A model generated the notes under the pieces. It was not told the origin of the DNA. It made no database searches and worked only from the letters and a program-made list of their open reading frames with translations. 64,000 bases of DNA from Paenibacillus crassostreae (GTDB taxonomy: Bacteria > Bacillota > Bacilli > Paenibacillales > Paenibacillaceae). The position numbers and the translations under genes were made by a program. Where the stretch lies: assembly GCF_001857945.1 (NCBI RefSeq), contig NZ_CP017770.1:868001-932000 (forward strand). Direction: 5' to 3'. Shown piece after piece: positions 25,064 to 33,900 of the stretch; within the stretch, counting starts at the first letter, position 1; each line of letters starts with the position of its first letter.

Positions 25064-26839
25064 TTAGGCTTCAACAGCAAATAAATAATAATAAATTGGC
25101 TGTCCACCATCATGAATCTCTACTTCTGCATCAGGATATTGTTCCTGTAACCAAGTTGCAAGTTGAGCTGTCATCGCTGGATCCGTATCTTCACCAGCTA
25201 GTACAGTTACAATCTCATCATGATTGACTAGCATCTGAGAGAGCAGATCCTGACAGGTTCCAAGAAGATCTTCACTAGCCGTTACAATGTTAGAGTTCTG
25301 AATACCAATATATTGACCAGCCTTGATATCCAATTCATCTATAACCGTATCTCTAATGGAATGAGTGACTTGACCTGATTTCACATGTGCGATAGCTGCT
25401 AACATGCTCTCGGTATTCGTCTCTTCACTCTCTTCTTCAGAAAATGCAAAAGCAGCCGACATCCCTTGAGGGATACTCTTACTAGGAATAACCGTTACAC
25501 TGCGTTCTCCCTCCAATAGCTCGCGCGCCTGCTGAGCAGCAAGTACGATATTTGAGTTATTAGGCAGAATATAAATATGTTGCGCAGAAATAGTCGAAAT
25601 AGCATTCACGAAATCTTCCGTACTTGGGTTCATCGTTTGTCCTCCGAAGAGCACAGCATCAACACCCAAGCTGGTGAAAATATCTGTAATCCCTTGTCCA
25701 GATGATACGGCAATGAAACCATAAGGTGCAATCTCGTCGGCAGGCGGTTCCGCTACAACCGGTGTCGCAATCTCGCCATCCATCGGAATATCTACGAATA
25801 ATTCTGACATAGATGCACTATCTAATCCTGCAGAGAGTAAATCACGATGTTGTTCACGCATATTCAGAATATGAATTTGTGTAATTTCGCCATATTTTAA
25901 AGCCAGGTTAAGAACCTCGCCTGGTGATTTAGAGTGAACATGCACTTTGATGATTTCATCATCAGCAATCACGATAATAGAATCCCCGTTCACTGATAAT
26001 GATTTCCGAAATTGCTCTTCATCAAATTCTTGTGCTTGTACCTCTCCTATTTGACGGTTAATAAAGAACTCCATATCATACAAGAATTCAATATCTTCTG
26101 TCTCTAAACACGATTGAGCACTCATAGGAACCTCAAAAGCTAGCTTAGTTGCCTGAATCGGTGATTGATTAGCTTGGGGAGCCGTTCTAGAAGCCAAGTC
26201 CCCTCCTAAATTCAACTCTGTTCCACCCTTCAAATACTGAAGGAATCCTTCATAAATATATACGAGACCCTGTCCCCCTGAATCCACAACACCTACCTGC
26301 TTAAGGATAGGTAGTAATTCTGGCGTCTGTGATAACGCTTCTTTCGCTTTCATAAGTACTTGTTCCATCAATTCGACAATGTCACTAGTGCGTCTAGCAC
26401 AGTACACAGCATGCTTAGCTGCTTCCTTAGCCACCGTGAGGATTGTACCCTCAACAGGTTTAACCACAGCCTTATAAGCTGTATCAACACCAACTTGTAA
26501 CGCTGCAGCGAATTGTTGTGTGTTCAACTCTTCATATGTAGCTGCGTAACGACCGAATCCACGAAATAGCTGCGATAGGATTACACCCGAGTTACCACGT
26601 GCCCCCATAAGAAGGCCTTTAGATAGTACACCAGCACTATGTCCGATCGATTCAGAATTATTCTTCTTTAACTCAGCCACTCCTGCGGTCATCGTTAAAT
26701 TCATGTTCGTCCCCGTATCTCCATCTGGAACCGGAAATACATTTAGGGAATTAACATGTTCTGCATGTTGTTGCAATTGTTCTGCTCCTAGTAAAACCAT
26801 TGAAGTAAAATCTATTCCATTCAAAGAACGCTTACTCAA
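25064..26839 (-). CDS. fakA: fatty acid kinase subunit FakA (YloV, DAK2 domain)
   Basis: A 591-aa ATP-dependent kinase that phosphorylates fatty acids bound to DegV/FakB. It has the DAK2/DhaL ATP-binding domain (NVFPVPDGDTGTNMNLTM, GARGNSGVILSQ), a middle domain with VDSGGQGLVYIYEGFL, and the DegV-like C-terminal domain. The start is set at TTG 26839: AGGAAGGGG lies nine bases upstream and the resulting MSKRSLNGIDF fits the family N-terminus. The longer GTG frame to 26869 includes that ribosome site. A promoter with TTGACA (26954-26949) fits transcription with degV and recG. Confidence 0.93.
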   Translation of the reverse strand: MSKRSLNGIDFTSMVLLGAEQLQQHAEHVNSLNVFPVPDGDTGTNMNLTMTAGVAELKKNNSESIGHSAGVLSKGLLMGARGNSGVILSQLFRGFGRYAATYEELNTQQFAAALQVGVDTAYKAVVKPVEGTILTVAKEAAKHAVYCARRTSDIVELMEQVLMKAKEALSQTPELLPILKQVGVVDSGGQGLVYIYEGFLQYLKGGTELNLGGDLASRTAPQANQSPIQATKLAFEVPMSAQSCLETEDIEFLYDMEFFINRQIGEVQAQEFDEEQFRKSLSVNGDSIIVIADDEIIKVHVHSKSPGEVLNLALKYGEITQIHILNMREQHRDLLSAGLDSASMSELFVDIPMDGEIATPVVAEPPADEIAPYGFIAVSSGQGITDIFTSLGVDAVLFGGQTMNPSTEDFVNAISTISAQHIYILPNNSNIVLAAQQARELLEGERSVTVIPSKSIPQGMSAAFAFSEEESEETNTESMLAAIAHVKSGQVTHSIRDTVIDELDIKAGQYIGIQNSNIVTASEDLLGTCQDLLSQMLVNHDEIVTVLAGEDTDPAMTAQLATWLQEQYPDAEVEIHDGGQPIYYYLFAVEA

Positions 26840-26925
26840 GTGAGAAATCCCCTTCCTAGCTTGATACACAAACCATTGGCATCTTATTTATCTTTCATAA
26901 TACTACATTTACTATCAAATTTTGC

Positions 26926-26954
26926 ATTTTCTTTAAATAACATAAATTTGTCAA
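26926..26954 (-). promoter_or_regulatory. putative fakA promoter
   Basis: TTGACA (26954-26949) and GAAAAT (26931-26926) are 17 bp apart on the minus strand. The region 26870-27183 holds this and the divergent rpmB promoter; no gene was found in it. Confidence 0.6.
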
Positions 26955-27104
26955 TATATTTTTAATATGTCCACCCCTAGGCTAACTGTAATCAATAAAC
27001 CAAATACTTATAAATCAGCCCGTATTACTCACTTTTTCCGATAAATATAGGCTATATAATATTGTACTATAAGAACCAAAAGAAATAAATGTTTTTGCCG
27101 ATGG

Positions 27105-27134
27105 TTGACGAAGCAATTTTTGCTGTGATATTAT
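27105..27134 (+). promoter_or_regulatory. putative rpmB promoter
   Basis: TTGACG (27105-27110) and TATTAT (27129-27134), 18 bp apart, about 50 bp before the rpmB start. Confidence 0.6.
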
Positions 27135-27183
27135 ATAAAAGTATTGTTTTATGCAGGTGTATTGGAACAAGGAGGTGTAATCT

Positions 27184-27372
27184 ATGTCTCGCAAATGTTA
27201 TATTACAGGTAAAAAACCAGGCACTGGTAACCATGTATCTCACGCAAACAACCGCAACCGTCGGTCTTGGGGAGTTAACGTTCAGAAGGTCCGCATTTTG
27301 GTAGATGGTAAGCCAAAACGTGTTTATGTCAGCACTCGCGCACTTAAATCAGGTAAAGTTACTCGCGTCTAA
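27184..27372 (+). CDS. rpmB: 50S ribosomal protein L28
   Basis: A 62-aa L28 with the usual [23 protein letters not shown] start and [13 protein letters not shown] end. The ATG follows AAGGAGGTG. An overlapping longer frame (27089-27304) is a shadow. In B. subtilis yloU lies next to rpmB between it and yloV; here that gene is absent and only a promoter region separates rpmB and fakA. Three hairpins follow the gene. Confidence 0.96.
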   Translation: MSRKCYITGKKPGTGNHVSHANNRNRRSWGVNVQKVRILVDGKPKRVYVSTRALKSGKVTRV

Positions 27373-27399
27373 TATCTACAACAGTATATAATCAATAAG

Positions 27400-27443
27400 A
27401 AACAGTTGCGTTAACCTACTTGTTAGGAACGTAACTGTTTTTG
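27400..27443 (+). terminator. rpmB terminator
   Basis: AAACAGTTgCGTTaaCCTA pairs with TAGGaaCGtAACTGTTT around a short loop, followed by T-rich sequence. Confidence 0.75.
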
Positions 27444-27496
27444 TTAAAAATATACGACTAAAGTAAAACGTAAACTGATTACTTTCTTATATTTGC

Positions 27497-27528
27497 AAAA
27501 AGCACCTAGTTCCAGCAGGTGCTTTTTT
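27497..27528. terminator. bidirectional terminator hairpin
   Basis: AAAAAGCACCT (27497-27507) pairs with AGGTGCTTTTT (27517-27527). It is T-tailed on both strands, so it could end rpmB transcripts or leftward transcripts such as spoVM before the IS inserted. Confidence 0.75.
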
Positions 27529-27531
27529 GAT

Positions 27532-27574
27532 ACCTCTGACCGTATACACTATACCTTGGTCAGAGGTTTTTTTT
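27532..27574. terminator. third hairpin, T-tailed on the plus strand
   Basis: ACCTCTGACC (27532-27541) pairs with GGTCAGAGGT (27558-27567), running into a block of eight T on the plus strand. Confidence 0.7.
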
Positions 27575-27685
27575 GCTCTCCGACATACCTGAGAAGATAT
27601 TGTGGTAATATCCCCTTTAAGTAGACACTCAAAAAAAACCGCATGTTATCATGTGGGAAAGAGTGAACTTGGAGGGGATATTTTT

Positions 27686-28027
27686 ATGGCTAAAAAAGGA
27701 CAAGTATTTCAACAGTATACGAATGAATTTAAAGAAGTAGCGGTCAAAGAATACCTTAAGGGATTAGCAAGCTTCAAAGTGGTGGCAGAAAACTTGGGAA
27801 TTAGGAACTGCACACAATTAAAAGTATGGGTGAGAAAGTGGCGAGATGGAGAGGAATTCGATGTACGTAAAAGCTTATCTAATCCGTTAAAAGGACGAAC
27901 ACGTACGTCTTTTGCCTCTGTAGAGGAAGAGCGAGATCACCTGAAAGTACAGGTGGACTACTTAAAAAAGCGGTATCCAAATCTGGTAAAGGAGGCTTCC
28001 TCAGTCAGCAAGACAACTATCAAGTAA
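27686..28027 (+). CDS. IS3-family transposase OrfA (HTH)
   Basis: A 113-aa protein with the IS3 N-terminal helix-turn-helix (EFKEVAVKEYLKGLASFKVVAENLGI...LKVWVRKW) and the leucine-zipper-like region before the frameshift. The ATG at 27686 has GGAGGGG nine bases upstream; the frame open from 27602 covers the inverted repeat and is not used. At 27964-27970 the codons TTA-AAA-AAG give the A-AAA-AAG slippery heptamer, so part of the ribosomes would shift -1 into orfB to make the OrfAB transposase. Confidence 0.9.
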   Translation: MAKKGQVFQQYTNEFKEVAVKEYLKGLASFKVVAENLGIRNCTQLKVWVRKWRDGEEFDVRKSLSNPLKGRTRTSFASVEEERDHLKVQVDYLKKRYPNLVKEASSVSKTTIK

Positions 28028-28863
28028 TTGAAGAACTCCGTGAGTTACACGGTGTCACGCGTTTATTAACCATTGCAGGTGTACCCAGAGCCAGCTACTA
28101 CAAATGGCGTGCAACGCGATCTAAGCGTATTGAAAGACAAGCGCGAGATCATGAAATCAAGGAGCACATGATGGCTATTCATTCCGTTCATTCTTACTTT
28201 GGATATCCACGTATGATGACGGCTTTATGGGAAGCAGGCTATCGTGTCAACCACAAAAAGGTAGCGCGGCTCATGAGGGAATTATCCATCCAATCCGTGA
28301 TACGAAGGAAAAGACAACGATTCAATTATACACCTTCTGTCGTATATCCTAACCGATTGAAGCGTCAATTTCATGCTACAGGCCCTCAACAAAAGATGGT
28401 CACAGATATCACCTATATCTCCGATGGTACACGCTTTTATTACCTGTCTGCGATTCAGGACTTATTTAACAATGAGATCGTAGCTTGGCAAATATCAGAT
28501 CGTAACGATGTTAAACTCGTACTAGATACGATCGACCAGTGGACAAGAAAAAGAGACGTATCAGAAGCCGTGCTCCATTCGGATCAAGGTTTCCAATATA
28601 CGTCTCAAGTGTACAACACACGACTAGAAGCATTCAGCGTCAAAGGCAGCCACTCTCGCAAAGCAACCTGCCTGGATAACGCGTGCATCGAATCCTTCTT
28701 TTCGCATCTCAAAACAGAGAAGTTGTATCTTCTCCAGTGTAAGTCAGAAGCCGAGATACATCAAGCCGTTGAAGATTATATCTACTTTTATAACTATCAA
28801 CGGTTTCAGGCTAAACTCAAACAACGCGCGCCGATTGAGTATCGGCACGCGCTGGCTGCATAG
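27970..28863 (+). CDS. IS3-family transposase OrfB part (DDE integrase), made by -1 frameshift
   Basis: The frame is open without stops from the slippery site to TAG 28863. It holds the HTH_21 region (HGVTRLLTIAGVPRASYYKW), then the rve integrase core with Asp in VTDITYI, Asp in LHSDQGFQYTS and Glu in NACIESFF. The first ATG of any length is at 28168, within the HTH_21 region, so a separate OrfB would be truncated; production as OrfAB fusion is expected. The residues are complete, so this is not a pseudogene. Confidence 0.9.
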   Translation, partial: AVSKSGKGGFLSQQDNYQVIEELRELHGVTRLLTIAGVPRASYYKWRATRSKRIERQARDHEIKEHMMAIHSVHSYFGYPRMMTALWEAGYRVNHKKVARLMRELSIQSVIRRKRQRFNYTPSVVYPNRLKRQFHATGPQQKMVTDITYISDGTRFYYLSAIQDLFNNEIVAWQISDRNDVKLVLDTIDQWTRKRDVSEAVLHSDQGFQYTSQVYNTRLEAFSVKGSHSRKATCLDNACIESFFSHLKTEKLYLLQCKSEAEIHQAVEDYIYFYNYQRFQAKLKQRAPIEYRHALAA

Positions 28864-28903
28864 TTTTTTCATCTGTCTACTTGACAGGGGTATGACCATT
28901 GTG

Positions 28904-28984
28904 TCAATTTTTATTAAAAGTATTAAGAATTGCTTTGACAAATCCCCCCAAGAACCTAGGTAGCTTGAATGTGTAAAATTTCAT
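28904..28984 (-). CDS. spoVM: sporulation protein SpoVM, 26 aa
   Basis: The minus strand encodes MKFYTFKLPRFLGGFVKAIL plus NTFNKN, an almost exact match to the amphipathic helix SpoVM. SpoVM marks the convex forespore membrane and anchors SpoIVA for coat assembly. Pro9 and the Gly-Gly pair are conserved. GGGGAGGA lies six bases before the ATG. Its stop (28904-28906) is two bases from the IS target duplication, so the reading frame just escaped the insertion. In B. subtilis spoVM lies near rpe and rpmB, as here. Confidence 0.95.
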   Translation of the reverse strand: MKFYTFKLPRFLGGFVKAILNTFNKN

Positions 28985-29050
28985 ATTTCATCCTCCCCAT
29001 CATTCTCATACCTTTCGATCTGGATCCACTGAGCCTTTACTATAACAGGA

Positions 29051-29089
29051 AACAAAAAAAGGCTACATGAAATTTCTGCTCATGTAACC
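29051..29089 (-). terminator. terminator of the rsgA-rpe gene group
   Basis: On the minus strand GGTTACATGA pairs with TCATGTAGCC (29080-29089 with 29061-29070), followed by seven T. It ends the leftward group before spoVM, which must have its own promoter in 28985-29050; none was recognised. Confidence 0.85.
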
Positions 29090-29120
29090 ATGTTTATGCG
29101 AAGATAGCATGCCCTATGAC

Positions 29121-29381
29121 TTATACCGCTGGAACATCGCCTTGATAATATTGATAAATAGAAACCATAAATATAAATAAAATAAAATAGAGTAACGTAA
29201 AAATGACATACCCTATTCTTAAACCTTTACGCTCAAAATTACGAAAATAATAAATCGTAATAAAAACTGCAACAAGTGAAGTTATCGCGTTAAACGGCGA
29301 CTTGAGGATAGCAAATGTACCTAGCATCATCCCTGCACCCATACTGGCAAGAGTCAACCATAAGGCTTCTTTAAAAGTCAT
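29121..29381 (-). CDS. small membrane protein of unknown function, 86 aa
   Basis: Three hydrophobic segments cover most of the protein (about residues 7-25, 30-46, 57-78), joined by a basic loop (RNFERKGLR). No family recognised. It starts 4 bp after rpe and ends before the terminator, so it is the last gene of that unit. It occupies the place where B. subtilis has thiN, but is unrelated to it. Confidence 0.7.
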   Translation of the reverse strand: MTFKEALWLTLASMGAGMMLGTFAILKSPFNAITSLVAVFITIYYFRNFERKGLRIGYVIFTLLYFILFIFMVSIYQYYQGDVPAV

Positions 29382-29385
29382 CCGC

Positions 29386-30048
29386 TTACTTCCCCCTTAT
29401 GCTTCCTCTGATCTGAGAAATGGCTAGCGCTCTATTAGACTGTCCAAATACTGCACTGCCTGCTACTAATACATCCGCGCCTGCATTAGCTACGAGTGGA
29501 GCAGTCTCCACTGTTACTCCACCATCCACCTCTATATGAACATCTAGCAATGAAGCTTCATTAAGAGATTGACGTATTTCACGGATTTTCTGGAGAGTTC
29601 GTGGAATGAAGGTCTGTCCACCAAAACCAGGATTCACTGTCATCACTAACACTAGATCAAGATCAGGTAGAACTTCTCGCAAGACCGAAGCAGGTGTACC
29701 AGGATTAATTGCAACCCCGGCTTGTACACCAAGCTCCTTGATCATATGAACAACACGATGCAGGTGTGTGCACGCTTCAGCATGTACCGTAATCACTTTA
29801 GCACCCGCCTTCGCGAAATCTGCTATATATCGTTCAGGTTGTTCAATCATTAGATGTACGTCAAGTGGGAGTGCAGTATAATGCTGAATGGCATTAACGA
29901 TAGGTGGACCTAACGTAATGTTAGGAACAAAATGCCCGTCCATCACATCAACATGTATCCAATCTGCCCCGCCTGCTTCTACTTCGGCAACTTCCGCTCC
30001 TAGTTTAGCAAAATCAGCTGATAATATGGATGGCGCAATTTTGATCAT
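29386..30048 (-). CDS. rpe: ribulose-phosphate 3-epimerase
   Basis: A 220-aa TIM-barrel enzyme interconverting ribulose-5-phosphate and xylulose-5-phosphate in the pentose phosphate pathway. Signatures are [40 protein letters not shown] and EVDGGV. Metal ligands (His and Asp pairs) are intact. It lies 3 bp after rsgA and is probably translated from the same mRNA. Confidence 0.97.
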   Translation of the reverse strand: MIKIAPSILSADFAKLGAEVAEVEAGGADWIHVDVMDGHFVPNITLGPPIVNAIQHYTALPLDVHLMIEQPERYIADFAKAGAKVITVHAEACTHLHRVVHMIKELGVQAGVAINPGTPASVLREVLPDLDLVLVMTVNPGFGGQTFIPRTLQKIREIRQSLNEASLLDVHIEVDGGVTVETAPLVANAGADVLVAGSAVFGQSNRALAISQIRGSIRGK

Positions 30049-30051
30049 ATG

Positions 30052-30975
30052 TTAATACCTCCGCTTTTTATCTTTCATCTCTGCGTAGAACTGCATGTAA
30101 TTATCATATCGAATCTGTGCAATTTCACCTTGTTTCACAGCTGCAATCACCTTACACCCAGGTTCATGTAAATGACTACAGCCACGAAATTTACATTCAT
30201 CTGAAAAGGGCTTGAACTCTCTAAAACATGAGGATAAATCCCCTACTTCCATTTCTAAGAAATCCAATTGACTAAAACCAGGTGTATCTGCTACAAATGC
30301 ACCATTATCTAATTCAATCAGTTCCACGTGACGAGTCGTATGTTTACCTCGACCCAACTTCATACTAATCTCATTTGTCTCCAAGTTAAGACTTGGCATT
30401 AGTGCATTAAGAAGAGAAGATTTACCTACTCCCGACTGTCCAGAGAATACACAAATGTGCCCAGCAAGTCGTTCACGTAATTGCTCTTGCCCCATCCCAG
30501 ATCGAGAACTCGTTAAGATAACCTCGTAACCGATCTGTTCATAGAGTTCCTGCACAAAGATAATGGGGTCTTTTTTATCCATCACTTTTCCATCTAATAG
30601 ATCCTGTTTAGTTAGACATATTATTGCATTAAGTCCAGAATGCTCAATATGCACAAGAAACTTATCTAATAGTGGTAAATTCAAATCTGGTTCACGTAAG
30701 GAAAAGACAAGCACTGCAAACTGTACATTAGCTATCGGCGGGCGAATTAATTGTGAATGACGTGGCTTGATTTCAGTCACTGTGCCCTCATCATGATCAG
30801 ACAAAGTATATACAACATGATCTCCTACCAAAGGAGATATTCCTCGATCTCTAAATACTCCACGCGCTCTACATTGGATCGCTGGTTGCCCTTCCGTAGT
30901 TACCGCCCTACCATTAAGAATTGGCTTAACGTAATAATAACCGCTTAGCGCTTTTACAATTACACCATCTGGCAT
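30052..30975 (-). CDS. rsgA: ribosome small subunit-dependent GTPase RsgA (YloQ/CpgA)
   Basis: A 307-aa circularly permuted GTPase acting in late 30S assembly. It has the N-terminal OB fold, permuted motifs LTKQD (G4), SGQSGVGKSSLLN (G1) and DTPGFSQLD (G3), then the C-terminal zinc motif CKFRGCSHLHEPGC. Order and length are typical. GTGAGG precedes the ATG. The gene follows prkC by 45 bp, as in B. subtilis, where PrkC phosphorylates CpgA. Confidence 0.96.
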   Translation of the reverse strand: MPDGVIVKALSGYYYVKPILNGRAVTTEGQPAIQCRARGVFRDRGISPLVGDHVVYTLSDHDEGTVTEIKPRHSQLIRPPIANVQFAVLVFSLREPDLNLPLLDKFLVHIEHSGLNAIICLTKQDLLDGKVMDKKDPIIFVQELYEQIGYEVILTSSRSGMGQEQLRERLAGHICVFSGQSGVGKSSLLNALMPSLNLETNEISMKLGRGKHTTRHVELIELDNGAFVADTPGFSQLDFLEMEVGDLSSCFREFKPFSDECKFRGCSHLHEPGCKVIAAVKQGEIAQIRYDNYMQFYAEMKDKKRRY

Positions 30976-31020
30976 ACAAGATTGGCCTCACTTTCCATAG
31001 AACTGTGGATGGTTATACGA

Positions 31021-33120
31021 TCAATCAACATCAACAACATCTTCTGGAGCAGTAGGATCAGTAATGGTTCCTGGATCCGTAATAATCTCTGAATCTACAT
31101 CATCTTCAGGAGAACCTTGATCACTTTGAGGAATGAAGATATCAGGTACTGAGCCATTCTTAACATCGTTATAGGATATCGTGTATGCTTCAAAGAATTC
31201 TCCATCACGATAAAGCGATACAACCGCGTCAATATTCGGTGCCAGTACTAACTCGATAGGGAATACTTGTGTAGACTTAATCGTCTTCATACCCCAATCC
31301 TTTTTCCCTTCATCATAACGTGCATCAGAATATTCAATTTTAATTTTACTATTTTTGCCGTCCTCTACAGGAGCAACAGGCAGATTGAACGTATAATTCA
31401 ATGCTTCAGGAGGATACCCCGTACTGATAAATATCTTCACTTCGTCACCAACAGCTGCTTGAGAACCCGCATCATAAGGCCATTGTTTACTAACCAATCC
31501 TTTTTCAACTTTGAAGCTAGTCTCTTCCACGACTTCTCCTAATGTCAAGCCTACTTCCTTCAGCTTACTTTCCGCTTCACTTCGTGACTTACCCAGTAAA
31601 TCTGGCATCTCGATGGATTCTAGCCCTTGGCTGACGGTTAGAACAACTTCTACCGTGTCCGGATTGAATTCAGAATTAACTCCAGGTTCTTGTTTAATAA
31701 CTGTGCCAACAGGTTTATCACTATATTCAGGTGTCTCTTTAATATTAGCTTCTTTAACCATCATCGCCAACAATTCATCTGATGCTTCTTCGAAGGTCTT
31801 CTCTTTCAAATCCGGCATCTTAGGCAATGGTTTTTCAATGCTTACAGAAAGTCTAATGGTAGCTCCTTCCTTAACAACGGTTCCTTCACGTTTATTCTGC
31901 TCGAATACAACGCCATCTTCAAAGCCTTCTTTATAAGTGCGAATAATAGGATCATCAATAACAAGCCCAAGTTCGATCAATTCTTTAACAGCAATCTCTT
32001 CCTGTAAGTTAACGACATTAGGGATGGTTACTTCCGGTACGACCAATTTTTGATTCACGTACCAGATCACACCAACCATACTGATTAATATAATTAGAGT
32101 TAAGCTAATCCATAGTGTTGGTTTTACCCATTTTTTCGCGCGCTTACCATCTGATTCTAACAAATTATCATCATCATCTTCGTCAAACAACTTGTTTGCT
32201 CTAGAATACGATGCTCCTCTTTGCATAGGCTTTATCGCCGGCATAGCTCGTGTCTGATCCGCATCTGGATCTGCAAACAGAATTTTGGATTCATTTCGAC
32301 GCTCAGTTAGCAAGCATGTATCTAAATCCTTTAGCATTTCTTTAGCAGATTGATAGCGTTCACTTGGGTTTTTACGCATTGATTTCAAAATAATATTCTC
32401 TACACTTTGTGGTATAAGTGGATTGGTATCTCGTGGATCCTCAAAATCTTCTTGCAAATGTTTCAAGGCCACACTAATTGGACTTTCACCCAAAAAGGGT
32501 AAGGTCCCCGTTAACATTTGATATAATACAATCCCTAGTGAATATAAATCCGACTTCTCACCTGTTAACACACCCTTAGCATGTTCCGGGGAGAAATAAT
32601 GAACAGAGCCAAGAACAGAACCCGTCTGAGTAATCGTTGTTGAGGTTACCGCTCGCGCAATACCAAAATCCGTTACCTTTACACGACCATTACGACCAAT
32701 AAGAATATTATGAGGCTTAATGTCTCTATGGATGATTTGATTCTGATGTGCGTGATCGAGTGCATCACAGATTTGTGCGGTGATCCGTATAGATTCTTCC
32801 ACTTGTAATGGTGCACGATCCTGAATAATCTCATTCAAATTAAATCCTTCTATATATTCCATAACGATATAATGAATATCATCTTCTTGTCCCACATCAT
32901 AAATACTCACGACATTCGGATGTGATAAAGATGCTGCAGATTGCGCTTCTCGACGGAAACGTCGAATAAACTCTTCATCATCCACGAACTGTTGGCGCAA
33001 TACTTTAATGGCAACGTTCCGACCCAACAAAATATCATGGGCTTTATATACGAGTGCCATGCCACCTCCGCCGATTCGCTCTATAATTTCATAACGACCG
33101 CCCAATTCGTGTCCGATCAT
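31021..33120 (-). CDS. prkC: serine/threonine protein kinase PrkC with PASTA domains
   Basis: A membrane kinase that senses muropeptides and links cell wall status to growth and germination. The kinase domain (residues 6-265) has GGGGMALVYKA, VAIKVL, HRDIKPHN and DFGIA. One transmembrane helix lies near residue 340. Three PASTA domains follow (from PNVVNLQ, PDLKEKT and PDLLGKS), then a C-terminal region with an acidic tail. The ATG at 33120 has AAGGAG eight bases upstream and overlaps the prpC stop as ATGA; a GTG at 33129 is rejected because it overlaps that site. Confidence 0.95.
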   Translation of the reverse strand: MIGHELGGRYEIIERIGGGGMALVYKAHDILLGRNVAIKVLRQQFVDDEEFIRRFRREAQSAASLSHPNVVSIYDVGQEDDIHYIVMEYIEGFNLNEIIQDRAPLQVEESIRITAQICDALDHAHQNQIIHRDIKPHNILIGRNGRVKVTDFGIARAVTSTTITQTGSVLGSVHYFSPEHAKGVLTGEKSDLYSLGIVLYQMLTGTLPFLGESPISVALKHLQEDFEDPRDTNPLIPQSVENIILKSMRKNPSERYQSAKEMLKDLDTCLLTERRNESKILFADPDADQTRAMPAIKPMQRGASYSRANKLFDEDDDDNLLESDGKRAKKWVKPTLWISLTLIILISMVGVIWYVNQKLVVPEVTIPNVVNLQEEIAVKELIELGLVIDDPIIRTYKEGFEDGVVFEQNKREGTVVKEGATIRLSVSIEKPLPKMPDLKEKTFEEASDELLAMMVKEANIKETPEYSDKPVGTVIKQEPGVNSEFNPDTVEVVLTVSQGLESIEMPDLLGKSRSEAESKLKEVGLTLGEVVEETSFKVEKGLVSKQWPYDAGSQAAVGDEVKIFISTGYPPEALNYTFNLPVAPVEDGKNSKIKIEYSDARYDEGKKDWGMKTIKSTQVFPIELVLAPNIDAVVSLYRDGEFFEAYTISYNDVKNGSVPDIFIPQSDQGSPEDDVDSEIITDPGTITDPTAPEDVVDVD

Positions 33121-33893
33121 GAATCCCACTCCTTTACACTTGCCAATACGACATCATTTTGAAGTTCAAAGAGGGCGATCGTAATATTATCGTCGCCTCC
33201 CGCGAGAAGTGCTAGTTGTAATAGACGATCCGCACGTTCTGCAAGTGTCACTTCCTGCATTCCTACGATTTGGCCCAAGTGCTGATTACTCACCATATTA
33301 GTAAGACCATCGCTACATAGAAACAGAACTTCCTGAGGTCCAAGTGTAACTGAATCAACATCAACGGTTACTTCGATATCCGTTCCCACAGCTTTAGTAA
33401 GAACATTACGTCTCGGATGAGTATCTAATTCTGCTTCTGTGATCTGTCCATTCTTATACAATTCATTAACTAGCGTATGATCTTCAGTTAGCTGAATAGC
33501 TTTACATTCAGCAACTTTATATGCTCGGCTATCCCCAACATGTCCAATCCAACCCTGGGTTCCATTCATTAATAACACAACAGCCGTTGTGCCCATATTA
33601 TGATACTGTTCGTTATTCGCAGCTTCATGATAAATAACATCATTCGCACGTAGAATAGCATCACTGAGAGCGGCTTGTAATGCTTCTGAGGACATCCCCT
33701 TTTCAAGAGCAGATAGATCCGCTAATATCGTTTCGACAGCAAACTGGCTTGCTTTTTCACCAGCTTGATGTCCACCCATTCCATCTGCAACGATCCCAAG
33801 CGTATAACCTGAGTCTGTATTACACACCTGAACAGAATCTTCGTTGATAGATCGAACGTTTCCAATATGGCTAACCTGAACATAATTGATCAC
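33117..33893 (-). CDS. prpC: PP2C-type serine/threonine phosphatase PrpC
   Basis: A 258-aa metal-dependent phosphatase that opposes PrkC. PP2C motifs are RSINEDSV, VADGMGGHQAG, GHVGDSRAY, TEDHTLV, FLCSDGLTNM and GGDDNIT. All metal-binding Asp residues are present. It starts 7 bp after rlmN, and its stop overlaps the prkC start, the usual coupled phosphatase-kinase pair. Confidence 0.96.
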   Translation of the reverse strand: MINYVQVSHIGNVRSINEDSVQVCNTDSGYTLGIVADGMGGHQAGEKASQFAVETILADLSALEKGMSSEALQAALSDAILRANDVIYHEAANNEQYHNMGTTAVVLLMNGTQGWIGHVGDSRAYKVAECKAIQLTEDHTLVNELYKNGQITEAELDTHPRRNVLTKAVGTDIEVTVDVDSVTLGPQEVLFLCSDGLTNMVSNQHLGQIVGMQEVTLAERADRLLQLALLAGGDDNITIALFELQNDVVLASVKEWDS

Positions 33894-33900
33894 AGTTATC

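Larger units (their letters stand above)
27603..28898 (+). mobile_element. intact IS3-family (IS150-like) insertion sequence
   Basis: A 1296-bp element bounded by 25-bp imperfect inverted repeats (27603-27627 and 28874-28898, 20 of 25 matching, ends TGGT...ACCA). It is flanked by a 3-bp direct repeat TTG (27600-27602 and 28899-28901), a normal target duplication. It carries orfA and orfB joined by an A-AAA-AAG slippery site. All DDE residues are present, so it looks active and recently inserted. It lies between convergent rpmB and spoVM. Confidence 0.93.

Noticed and set aside
27686..28863. Transposase broken by a frameshift (pseudogene)
   Set aside because: The two frames are related by -1 at an A-AAA-AAG slippery site, the normal IS3 programmed frameshift, and all DDE residues are intact.
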